This document shows positions 47,502 to 54,247 of a stretch of DNA of 64,000 nucleotides, piece after piece (position 1 is the first letter of the stretch; each line of letters begins with the position of its first letter). The stretch is from Brevundimonas subvibrioides (GTDB lineage: Bacteria > Pseudomonadota > Alphaproteobacteria > Caulobacterales > Caulobacteraceae), in the NCBI GenBank assembly GCA_002280475.1, contig NCEB01000001.1:1-64000 (forward strand), read 5' to 3'. The position numbers were made by a program, and so were the translations under genes. The notes beneath the pieces are model-generated. The model did no database searches and was not told the origin of the DNA. It worked only from the letters and a program-made list of their open reading frames with translations.

Positions 47502-47850
47502 CCAGGCTGGCCGCGAACCCGGCCGCCACAGCCTCGGCCGCCTCGCGCGGCGTCACCGCCGCCCGGTCCAGTTCGCCCGCGAACACCCCCTCGCCCCCGC
47601 CCCGCAGCAGGGCCGCCAGCACCACCATCAGGTCATTCGCCGACAGCGCCCGCATCCGCTCCGCCAGCGCCTCGACCCCCGGCAGGCCCAGCGCCGTCTC
47701 GATCTCCGCCAGCGCCCCCAGCGTCAGGCACAGCCTCCGATCCTGGCCCGCCAGCCACGCCACGGCCTCCCCCCGCGCGCCATTCTCCCCCCCTTGGGGG
47801 GAGAGGGCCATCTGGCCCGAGGGGGGCAAGTCCTCGCGCACGCCGGTCAT
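47494..47850 (-). CDS. GTA tail assembly chaperone (g10) with in-frame palindromic insert
   Basis: 118 residues. Core ARGEAVAWL, CLTLGALAEIETALG, ANDLMVVLAALLRGGG and AAEAVAAGFAASL match the GTA-family tail chaperone (Phage_TAC_11). The ATG overlaps the g9 stop by 4 bases. Residues ~7-22 (LPPSGQMALSPQGG) are encoded by two tandem perfect hairpins at 47785-47818 and have no counterpart in the usual N-terminus, so they look like an inserted repeat tolerated in frame. Confidence 0.88.
   Translation of the reverse strand: MTGVREDLPPSGQMALSPQGGENGARGEAVAWLAGQDRRLCLTLGALAEIETALGLPGVEALAERMRALSANDLMVVLAALLRGGGEGVFAGELDRAAVTPREAAEAVAAGFAASLDG
47785..47818. repeat. in-frame tandem hairpins inside GTA g10
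   Basis: CTCCCCCC / GGGGGGAG (8-bp arms, 3-nt loop) followed by GGGCCA / TGGCCC (6-bp arms, 2-nt loop). Both perfect; located just after the translation start of g10 and open in its frame. Confidence 0.7.
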
Positions 47851-48257
47851 ATCGCCGCGAACCCGATCTCGCCCGCGCTGGCCAGGCTGATGGCGAAGGT
47901 CGCCTCGCCCTCATGATCGCCGGCGTATTCCAGCGCCGAGACCAGGAACGGCCCCTCCAGCGTGCCGAAGTCCGGCACCACCAGCCGCCAGGTCTTCGCC
48001 GTCTGGTCGAAGAAGGCTTCCCGGATCAGGGCGTCCGACGCCGCGTCGCGAAAGATCCCCTGCCCCGACACCGCCGCCGACTTCACCCCCGCTCCGCCCA
48101 GCAGCTCGCGCCACCGCCCGGCGCTGTCGGCGTCGGTCGCATCCACCGTCCGGGCGTTCAGGCTGATCGTCCGCGCCCTCAGGCCCGCCACGCTCACGAA
48201 CGTCCCCGCCCCCTGCTCGATCTTGAGCAGGATGTCCTTCCCGCGCTGTGCGGTCAT
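47847..48257 (-). CDS. GTA major tail (tube) protein (g9)
   Basis: 136 residues from ATG 48257. TP901-1-type major tail pattern: AQRGKDILLKIEQGAGTFVSVAGLR, ISLNARTVDATDADS, RWRELL and ALEYAGDHEGEATFAISLASAGEI. Polymerises into the tail tube. Open frame further upstream belongs to the PR-C repeat and is not likely translated, as the start here is the family start. Confidence 0.92.
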   Translation of the reverse strand: MTAQRGKDILLKIEQGAGTFVSVAGLRARTISLNARTVDATDADSAGRWRELLGGAGVKSAAVSGQGIFRDAASDALIREAFFDQTAKTWRLVVPDFGTLEGPFLVSALEYAGDHEGEATFAISLASAGEIGFAAI

Positions 48258-48264
48258 CCTTGTC

Positions 48265-48402
48265 TCCTCCCCGTGAAGCGCAGCGGAACGGGGGAGGGGG
48301 ACCGCGAAGCGGTGGAGGGGGCCAGCCCCAGACACCGGCATTCGCATCCGCCCCCTCCACCATGCTGCGCATGGTCCCCCTCCCCCGCTGCGCGGGTGAG
48401 GA
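48265..48402. repeat. palindromic repeat, family PR-C (g9-g8 spacer)
   Basis: About 138 bp. Left arm includes GCAGCGGAACGGGGGAGGGGGACC and TGGAGGGGGC; right arm GCCCCCTCCACC and GGTCCCCCTCCCCCGCTGCGC. Same family as the two blocks flanking the DUF559 gene at 61.25-61.88 kb. Confidence 0.85.
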
Positions 48403-48810
48403 TCAAATCTCCTCGGTGATCGCCCGCAGCCGCACCACACCCCACGTCCGCCGATGGTCCACCGATCGGAACACATCGACGAAGGTCGCCCGGACGCTCA
48501 CCGTCCGGACTCCGTCGGCCTCCAGCGGCGCCTCGTGCACCGCCGCCCGCACGGCCGCGCAGATGGCCTTGGCCTCCTCCACACCGCCGAACAGCGAGGC
48601 GCATCTCAGGCTCAGCTGGTGCTCGACCCCGCAATCCGCCGCCGCCACCGGCCGGCTCTCGGATCGCCCGACCGTCAGATGCGGATAGACCGCCCCCTTC
48701 GGCGCCTGGTCCCAGATCCGCGCCGGATCGCCCAGCAGCGCCTTCAGCGTCGGATCGCCCTTCAGATGCGCGACCAGCGCCACATGCAGCGCGCTCTCAT
48801 GATCCCTCAT
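48403..48810 (-). CDS. GTA tail terminator, DUF3168 (g8)
   Basis: 135 residues from ATG 48810. DUF3168 pattern: ALHVALVAHLKGDPTLKALLGDPARIWDQAPKGAVYPHL, HQLSLRCASLFGGVEEAKAICAAVRAAVH and the C-terminal strand FVDVFRSVDHRRTWGVVRLRAI. Caps the tail tube and joins it to the head. The ATG overlaps the g7 stop by 4 bases. Confidence 0.92.
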   Translation of the reverse strand: MRDHESALHVALVAHLKGDPTLKALLGDPARIWDQAPKGAVYPHLTVGRSESRPVAAADCGVEHQLSLRCASLFGGVEEAKAICAAVRAAVHEAPLEADGVRTVSVRATFVDVFRSVDHRRTWGVVRLRAITEEI

Positions 48811-49109
48811 CGCGTCCGCTCCAGCTGCAGGTCGCACCGCCCCGGCCTGTCCGCCTCGACGTCGGCCTGAACGATGCGCCAGTCGGCCCCGCCCACGCGG
48901 ATCACCCGTCCCTCGATCAGTCGGGGATCGGTCCGCGTCTCGGCGGTCGCCACCTCGACCACGCCCAGCCCACCGGCCTCCGATCGCTCCCGCCGCCGTC
49001 GCCCGTCCAGCCTCAGCCAGACCGACCCCAGCGACGCGTACGACACCGCCTGCCCGCCGAACGGCGTCTCGGCCTCGACGGGCTCGAACAGCTCGCCCAG
49101 CACCCTCAC
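48807..49109 (-). CDS. GTA head closure / head-tail adaptor (g7)
   Basis: 100 residues, pattern of the SPP1 gp16-like head-closure family: LFEPVEAETPFGGQAVSYASLGSVWLRLDG and RVIRVGGADWRIVQADV. Overlaps both g6 and g8 by 4 bases. Role is to close the DNA exit after packaging. Confidence 0.9.
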   Translation of the reverse strand: MRVLGELFEPVEAETPFGGQAVSYASLGSVWLRLDGRRRRERSEAGGLGVVEVATAETRTDPRLIEGRVIRVGGADWRIVQADVEADRPGRCDLQLERTR

Positions 49110-49372
49110 AGCCGCACCACCCGATACGGCGCGATCCAGGCCTCGATGGGCCGGATCGGCATCTCGCGCTCGCCCCGCTCATAGGCGCGCAGGGCCAGCA
49201 TCAGGATCGCCAGTCGCAACGGCGCCGGCGACGTCGAGGTCAGGCTCAGCCCGACCTCGCCTTCCACCCGGCTTCGCGCGGCGTCGATCAGCGTCTGGAT
49301 CAGCCCGTCCTCGGCGCCGTGCTCGACGCGCAGGAACAGCTTCGCCTCCGTGAGGCTCACGGGTGCGGTCAT
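49106..49372 (-). CDS. GTA head-tail connector (g6)
   Basis: 88 residues, HK97 gp6-like adaptor: SLTEAKLFLRVEHGAEDGLIQTLIDAARSRVEGEVG, then APLRLAILMLALRAYERGE. Shorter than RcGTA g6 but holds the whole helical core. Overlaps g7. A PR-A repeat separates it from the capsid gene. Confidence 0.88.
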   Translation of the reverse strand: MTAPVSLTEAKLFLRVEHGAEDGLIQTLIDAARSRVEGEVGLSLTSTSPAPLRLAILMLALRAYERGEREMPIRPIEAWIAPYRVVRL

Positions 49373-49395
49373 GGGTTTTCTCCGAAATTCATGAT

Positions 49396-49575
49396 GCCCC
49401 TCTCCCCTTGCGGGAGAGGGAGGCCGCGCACGGCGGCGCAGCCGTCGTCCTGGCGCGGGCGGGTGAGGGGTGACACTCGGTCTGTCCTTTCGGACGCAAG
49501 ACCCCTCACCCTTTCGCGCAAGACCGATCGCTTCGCTCTCGGGCGCTCAAGCCCTCTCCCTCAAGGGGAGAGGGA
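49396..49575. repeat. palindromic repeat, family PR-A (capsid-connector spacer)
   Basis: About 180 bp between g5 and g6. Outer CCCTCTCCCC / GGGGAGAGGG arms with inner GGTGAGGGGTG and ACCCCTCACCCTTTCGCGCAAGACCGATCGCTTCGC cut from the same consensus as the gap-pgk element at 30217. May attenuate downstream transcription. Confidence 0.8.
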
Positions 49576-49586
49576 GCACGATCACG

Positions 49587-50849
49587 TCAGCTCGCCGCGA
49601 ACTTCATCACCTTGATCGCGTCGAAGTTCTGCACCCCGCCACCGACCCGCTTGGTCGTGTAGAACAGCACATAGGGCTTGGCCGAATAGGGGTCTCTCAG
49701 CACCCGCACCCCCGCCCGATCCACGATCAGATACCCCCGCTGGAAGTCGCCGAAGGCGATCGCGTGGCTGTTCGCCGCGATGTCCGGCATGGTCTCGATC
49801 TCGGTCACCGGATAGCCCAGCAGGCTCGCCGTCTCCCCCGCCCGCGTCGCCGGCGACCAGATGTAGTTGCCGTCCGCGTCCTTGAACTTGCGCACCGCCG
49901 ACACCGTCTTGCGGTTCATCACGAACCGCCCGTTGGGTCGATACTGGGCCTTGGGCGCATAGATCAGGTCGATCAGCTTGTCGGCCGGGCTGGACGCCGC
50001 GAAGGCCCCCGCCGCGCCCGACGCCACATAGCCGATGTCACCCCAGGCGTGGCTCGCGTCCGCCACGATCGAATAGCCCAGGAAGCCCTTCGGCTTATTT
50101 GTTCCGTCGCCGGTGACGAAGGCCTGGGTCTCCTGCGCGGCGAAGGCGTCCTCGACCTCGCTGGCCAGCCACTCGTCCAGGTCGACCAGGGCATCGTCCA
50201 GCAGCGCCTGCGTCGCCGCCGGATTGGCATACAGATCCGCTGCCGGGAACTCCAGCAGGGCCAGGGTGGCCGGATCCGTCTCCGGCCGCGCCGCCGTCTC
50301 GGCGACCCAGCCACTGGCGATACCCGCCGTCGACACCGGCTTCCTGAACACGCCCGAGGCCACGGTCCGCACGGTTGCGATCTCGCGCATCGGACTGGTC
50401 GCCATCAGCCGGCGCTCGATCGCCCGCTCCGTTTCCGGTGGCACGACATAGCCGCCCGAGGTCGGCGCCGAGCTCAGTCCCGCCTTGATCTCCAGCCCCA
50501 CCTCGCGCCCGGTCCGCACATAACCGTCGAACGCGCTCTTCTCCTCCCCATGAAATGGGGAGGTGGATCGGCCGAAGGCCGAGACGGAGGGGCTGCCAGC
50601 CGCGGATTCGGTCCCAATCCCCGGACGCCGGCTCTCGCTCATCGCCCGGTCCAGCCGCGCCTGGGCCTGACCCACCGCCTGGTCGATCCGCGCCACCTTC
50701 TCCTCCAGCAGCGCGTCGGCCGAGGCCTTCTTCTCGATCTCGCTCAGCCGGGCGTCGTTGGCCCCTTTGAACGCCTCGAACGCCGCCATCATCTCGTGCA
50801 GCGCCGCCCGCGCCTCGGGCGAAGCCGAAGCCGTCTTGGTCTCTTTCAT
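49587..50849 (-). CDS. GTA major capsid protein, HK97 fold (g5)
   Basis: 420 residues from ATG 50849. N-terminal coiled-coil delta region (residues ~10-75), then the HK97 capsid core: GGYVVPPETERAIERRL, VASGVFRKPVS, TQALLDDALVDLDEWLASEVEDAFAAQE, FVTGDGTNKPKGFLGY and FVMNRKTVSAVRKFKDADGNYIW. Between the two lies a Ser/Pro-rich stretch (~78-103, TESAAGSPSVSAFGRSTSPF) encoded by a palindromic repeat at 50540-50600. The insert lies where the delta domain would be cleaved off by the protease. Confidence 0.95.
   Translation of the reverse strand: MKETKTASASPEARAALHEMMAAFEAFKGANDARLSEIEKKASADALLEEKVARIDQAVGQAQARLDRAMSESRRPGIGTESAAGSPSVSAFGRSTSPFHGEEKSAFDGYVRTGREVGLEIKAGLSSAPTSGGYVVPPETERAIERRLMATSPMREIATVRTVASGVFRKPVSTAGIASGWVAETAARPETDPATLALLEFPAADLYANPAATQALLDDALVDLDEWLASEVEDAFAAQETQAFVTGDGTNKPKGFLGYSIVADASHAWGDIGYVASGAAGAFAASSPADKLIDLIYAPKAQYRPNGRFVMNRKTVSAVRKFKDADGNYIWSPATRAGETASLLGYPVTEIETMPDIAANSHAIAFGDFQRGYLIVDRAGVRVLRDPYSAKPYVLFYTTKRVGGGVQNFDAIKVMKFAAS
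50540..50600. repeat. in-frame palindromic repeat inside the capsid gene
   Basis: Contains perfect arms CCTCCCCAT / ATGGGGAGG (50543-50551 and 50555-50563) and a second hairpin CGGCC-GAA-GGCCG, followed by GAGACGGAGGGGCTGC. The composition matches the intergenic PR elements. Reading frame stays open on the minus strand. Confidence 0.7.
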
Positions 50850-50863
50850 GGTGTTCCCTTGTT

Positions 50864-50972
50864 CTCCCTCTCCCGGCCGGGAGAGGGCTTGAGCGCCCGA
50901 GAGCGCAGCGATCGGACTTGCGCGAAAGGGTGAGGGACCCGGTCTTTCCCGCTTCCCCTCAGCCCCTCTTCG
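50864..50972. repeat. palindromic repeat, family PR-A, partial (upstream of capsid)
   Basis: CCCTCTCCCGGCCGGGAGAGGG hairpin cut from its longer arms, then CTTGAGCGCCCGAGAGCGCAGC and GCGCGAAAGGGTGAGGG blocks as in the PR-A copy at 30217; the right half is degenerate. Lies between the capsid gene and a plus-strand secreted-protein gene. Confidence 0.75.
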
Positions 50973-51008
50973 CGCCAGTCTCCCCGGGTTCACCGGGGGA
51001 TCTCCGAA

Positions 51009-51575
51009 ATGCGTCCATCGACCCTTGCCGTTCTCGCGGGCCTCGCCCTGGCGACCACCGCGCCGGCCCTGGCCCAGACGGCGCCCGCGCCGCCAGCCGT
51101 CGCCGCCGCGCCGAACCCCGCCTTCGCCGCTGACGTCGCCTCGTTGGACGCCATCGTCGCCGCTCTCTACGACGTCATCTCCGGCGATGCGGGCGAGGCG
51201 CGCGACTGGGACCGGATGCGCTACCTGTTCCATCCAGCCGCCCAGCTGATGCCGACGTCGACCAATCCCCAGGGCCTCGGTGTCCTGACCGCCATCACGC
51301 CCCAGGGGTATGTCGACCGCGCCGGTCCGACCTTGGTCCGCGACGGCTTCCACGAGCGCGAGATCGCCCGCCGCGTCGACCGCTTCGGCCGCATCGCCCA
51401 TGTCTTCTCGACCTACGACGCGCGCCGCGCCGCGACCGACGCCCAACCCTTCCTCCGCGGCATCAACTCGATCCAGCTGTTCGACGACGGCGCCCGCTGG
51501 TGGATCGTCAGCGTCTACTGGCAGGCGGAATCCCCGACCGTGCCGCTGCCGCCCGAGTATCTACCCACGCCCTGA
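51009..51575 (+). CDS. secreted protein, NTF2/SnoaL-like fold, inside the GTA cluster
   Basis: 188 residues. Sec signal peptide ending ALA-Q near residue 23, then a helix DVASLDAIVAALYDVISGDAGEARDWDRMRYLFHPAAQL and strands FGRIAHVFSTYDARRA and WWIVSVYWQAE, a layout typical of SnoaL/NTF2-like proteins. Encoded opposite the GTA genes between capsid and protease. No phage role known. Function unassigned. Confidence 0.75.
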   Translation: MRPSTLAVLAGLALATTAPALAQTAPAPPAVAAAPNPAFAADVASLDAIVAALYDVISGDAGEARDWDRMRYLFHPAAQLMPTSTNPQGLGVLTAITPQGYVDRAGPTLVRDGFHEREIARRVDRFGRIAHVFSTYDARRAATDAQPFLRGINSIQLFDDGARWWIVSVYWQAESPTVPLPPEYLPTP

Positions 51576-51663
51576 TCCAGCTCGTCAGCTTCCGTCCGAT
51601 TGACGCCTTCCCGGGCGCATGCTCCGCTGCCTCGAAACGGCAAAGCTTCCGAAAGGAGCCCCC

Positions 51664-52209
51664 ATGTCCCTGATCCGCGCCACCGCCCTCGCGGCCGCCC
51701 TCCTGGCCTGCGCCGGCGCCACCAAAGCGGCCCAGCAGTGCGGGGCGACCACCCATTCGACGTTCGGAGAGACCCGCGCCTATTTCCAGAACAGCCTGGG
51801 GGCCTGCCGCCCCGACGGCTACTGCTCGGTCGTCCTGGCCTTGACGCCTCCCAACGACCCGCACGACTATGCGCAGACGCTGCGCATCGCCCGCCCGACG
51901 CCCGGCGCGCCCCATGAGGTCAGCCTGGTCTCCGTCGTCCCGTCCGCGACCGAGGATGGCCAGCCGATGTCCGTCTCCTTCGGCCGCCGTCCCATCGACC
52001 TGGTCGGCATGACCGAATTCCGGGACAACACGGTCAACGAGTTCCATGTCACGGATCGCGCCGCGATCGACGCCATCGTCTCGGGTGCGCGCCGCTCCAA
52101 CGGCATGCGCTGGAGCTACCAGTCCGAGGCCGGCCCCGCTGACGCCTGGTTCGCGCTCGGCGGCGTCACCCGCGCCCTGAACTGGATCGACTGCATGGGC
52201 CGCCGCTAG
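51664..52209 (+). CDS. exported hypothetical protein inside the GTA cluster
   Basis: 181 residues from ATG 51664 with GAAAGGAG 5-6 nt upstream. Signal peptide (AAALLACAGATKA). Mature region has paired cysteines (QQCGATTHS, GACRPDGYCS, WIDCMG) and a MRWSYQSEAGPADAWFALGGVTRAL segment. No named family recognised. Its 3' end overlaps the prohead protease 3' end by 4 bases, tail to tail. Second of two adjacent plus-strand exported-protein genes in the cluster. Confidence 0.7.
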   Translation: MSLIRATALAAALLACAGATKAAQQCGATTHSTFGETRAYFQNSLGACRPDGYCSVVLALTPPNDPHDYAQTLRIARPTPGAPHEVSLVSVVPSATEDGQPMSVSFGRRPIDLVGMTEFRDNTVNEFHVTDRAAIDAIVSGARRSNGMRWSYQSEAGPADAWFALGGVTRALNWIDCMGRR

Positions 52210-52784
52210 ACCGGCCGGAACCGCGCCCCCGGCAGCATCGGAAACGTCACCAGCGACACCTCCCACAGATCCACGCCCGACAACACCCGCAAGCGACCGT
52301 CTCGCCGCGCCTTCGCTGTCCTGAACCCGATCGACAGCCCGTCCAGCGCCCCGGCCCGGCTCAGCGCCTGGGCATAGCGCGCCTCGGCCGACCAGTCGGC
52401 GATCCGTCCCCGGACGAACAGGCCCCGCTCGTCCTCGATCACCTCGTCCCAGACCCCGACCACCGCGCGGCTCTCGTGCTGATGCAGCATCCGCACCCCG
52501 CGCGCGCCCGTCCGCCTCAGGCTGTCGGCGAAGGCCCCCTTGGCCACCACGTCCCCGTTCAGATCCGCCACGCCCCACAGCGAGGCATAGCCCTGGATCA
52601 AGAGCGCACCCTCGCTCTCCCTCCCCCTCGGGGGAGGGTGGTCGGAGTGAAACGGAGACCGGGTGGGGGCGGCCAGGCGATCCGCACTCTCGCCTGCCTT
52701 GGTTTGCCTTGCCGTCCCCACCCGGTCGCTTCGCGACCTGCCCTCCCCCGAGGGGGAGGGAGAACACGCCTCTCTGCCCCTCAC
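52206..52784 (-). CDS. GTA prohead protease (g4) with in-frame palindromic N-terminal insert
   Basis: 192 residues if started at GTG 52784, which overlaps the g3.5 stop by 4 bases (GTGA), the same coupling used throughout this cluster. HK97-type protease core begins at LIQGYASLWGVADLNGDVVAKGAF, then RMLHQHESRAVVGVWDEVIEDERGLFVRG with the catalytic His, and LDGLSIGFRTAKARRDG with the Ser. Residues ~8-56 are encoded by a complete PR-B repeat, free of stops. An alternative TTG start at 52601 would exclude the insert. Cuts scaffold/delta domains during capsid maturation. Confidence 0.88.
   Translation of the reverse strand: MRGREACSPSPSGEGRSRSDRVGTARQTKAGESADRLAAPTRSPFHSDHPPPRGRESEGALLIQGYASLWGVADLNGDVVAKGAFADSLRRTGARGVRMLHQHESRAVVGVWDEVIEDERGLFVRGRIADWSAEARYAQALSRAGALDGLSIGFRTAKARRDGRLRVLSGVDLWEVSLVTFPMLPGARFRPV
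52617..52763. repeat. palindromic repeat, family PR-B, open in the protease frame
   Basis: 147 bp (49 codons). Outer arms CTCCCTCCCCCTCGGGGGAG cut and its complement at the far end; inner CCGGGTGGGGGCGG / CCGTCCCCACCCGG. Lies between the coupled GTG start and the recognisable protease domain, with no stop in that frame. Confidence 0.85.
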
Positions 52785-53011
52785 CTGGCTTCCTCCAGCC
52801 GCGTCTCGATCCGCACCAGCGCCGCCCGCGTCGCCTCACCTTGCGCCTCCAGCCGGGCCAGCCGCTCGGCCACCAGCCTCTGTTCGCCGACCCGCGCCTC
52901 CAGCGTCCCGATCCGCGCCGCCGCGCCGCCGGCCCAGACCAGCCCCGCGATCGTCTGCATCGCCAGCGCCACGCCCAGCGCCGTCGCCAGCTTCTTCAGA
53001 TCCCCGCTCAT
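52781..53011 (-). CDS. GTA g3.5-like small membrane/coiled-coil protein
   Basis: 76 residues: LKKLATALGVALAMQTIAGLVW hydrophobic segment, then a coiled coil (RIGTLEARVGEQRLVAERLARLEAQGEATRAALVRIETRL). Same position and size as RcGTA g3.5 between portal and protease; that protein has no well-defined role. Start overlaps the portal stop by 4 bases (ATGA), and its stop overlaps the protease GTG by 4. Confidence 0.8.
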   Translation of the reverse strand: MSGDLKKLATALGVALAMQTIAGLVWAGGAAARIGTLEARVGEQRLVAERLARLEAQGEATRAALVRIETRLEEAR

Positions 53012-54189
53012 CCGCCCACTCCCGCCATGCGCCGCCGCTCCTCGTCGGTCAGGAAGCTCGCCGCGCTCAACCGCGCCCACAGGGCGTCCCGCTCGGGCTG
53101 CAGCGCCGGCACCGCGTCCAGGTCCGGCGTGATCTCCACTCCCTCGAACCGCCCGCCCAGCCATCCGCTCAGCGCCCCGGCGGTCTTGCGCACCAGGGGC
53201 ACCACCGTCCCCCGCCAGAAGGCGGCATTGGCCTCGCGATAGTTCGCGTAGGTCGCGTCGCCGGGGATTCCCAGCAGCTGCGGCGGCACCCCGAAGGCCA
53301 GGGCGATCTCGCGCGCCGCCGCGTGTTTCCCGGCGATGAAGTCCATGTCGGCCGGGCTCATCGACATCGGCTTCCAGTCCAGCCCGCCTTCCAGCACCAG
53401 TGGCCGCCCGGCATTGCCCGCCCCCGAATGCGCGTCGGCCAGCTCGGCCTTCAGCGCGGCAAATTGCGCCTCGGTCAGGTGCTCGCCGTCGCGGCTGTCG
53501 AACACCAGGGCCCCGCTGGGCCGCGCCGCATTGTCCAGCAGCGCCTTGTTCCAGGCCCCCGACGCGTTGTGCACATCGATGGCCGAGGCCGCCGCCTCGA
53601 TCGGCGAAAAGCCGTAATGATCGTCCGTCGGATGCCACAGCCTCAGATGCATCACCGGCATCCATCCGTCCGCCGCCCGCGCGATCCGCACCGATCGTCC
53701 GCCGACGGAATACTCATAGGCTTCGGGCCACCCGGCCTTGCCCGGAACCACCGTCACCCGGTCGGGCCGCAGGGTCCACAACTCCTCAGGGCCACCGGAT
53801 CCGCTTGCGGATCCGGCATCGGAAAGTGCGTCTCCGACCGCCTCCGCATAGGCGTTCCCCGCCGTCTGCAGCGCGCCGTACAACCCTTCCAGCCACTCCG
53901 CGCCCGACTGTTCCGGGTTCGGCTTGCGCATCAGCCGCGCGACGGGATGGGCGTCGTCGCGGACCCCGTCGACGAACACCACAAGGGGCGTGGCCGCGCA
54001 GGCCTCGGCGATCATCCGCACGCAGCGATAGGCCACGGCGTTGCGGGCGAACCCTTCGCCCGCCAGGCTGGCATAGTCTCGCGGCGTCCACCGGGGCCGC
54101 CCCGCCCCGGTCAGGGCGATCAGCGGCCCGCTTCGGCTCTGCTTGGCTTCGGGCGCGGCCCTGCCGGGCCGCCAGGGAAACAGGGGCAT
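53008..54189 (-). CDS. GTA portal protein (g3)
   Basis: 393 residues from ATG 54189 (AAGGAG 6-7 nt upstream). HK97-type portal: ARNAVAYRCVRMIAEACAATPLVVF, LMRKPNPEQSGAEWLEGLYGALQTAGNAYAEAV, HLRLWHPTDDHYGFSPIEAAASAIDVHNASGAWNKALLDNAARPSG and FGVPPQLLGIPGDATYANYREANAAFWR. Near residue 130 a Ser/Gly-rich stretch (SDAGSASGSGG) is encoded by a perfect palindrome at 53795-53816. Dodecameric DNA entry ring at a capsid vertex. Confidence 0.95.
   Translation of the reverse strand: MPLFPWRPGRAAPEAKQSRSGPLIALTGAGRPRWTPRDYASLAGEGFARNAVAYRCVRMIAEACAATPLVVFVDGVRDDAHPVARLMRKPNPEQSGAEWLEGLYGALQTAGNAYAEAVGDALSDAGSASGSGGPEELWTLRPDRVTVVPGKAGWPEAYEYSVGGRSVRIARAADGWMPVMHLRLWHPTDDHYGFSPIEAAASAIDVHNASGAWNKALLDNAARPSGALVFDSRDGEHLTEAQFAALKAELADAHSGAGNAGRPLVLEGGLDWKPMSMSPADMDFIAGKHAAAREIALAFGVPPQLLGIPGDATYANYREANAAFWRGTVVPLVRKTAGALSGWLGGRFEGVEITPDLDAVPALQPERDALWARLSAASFLTDEERRRMAGVGG
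53795..53816. repeat. in-frame perfect palindrome inside the portal gene
   Basis: CCGGATCCG / CGGATCCGG, 9-bp perfect arms around CTTG, translated as part of a Ser/Gly-rich surface-type loop in the portal protein. Confidence 0.65.
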
Positions 54190-54247
54190 GGGGTCTCCTT
54201 GACCGGGTTCCGGTCGAAACATCGTCTGGGTGGGGGCCTGAAGCCCC

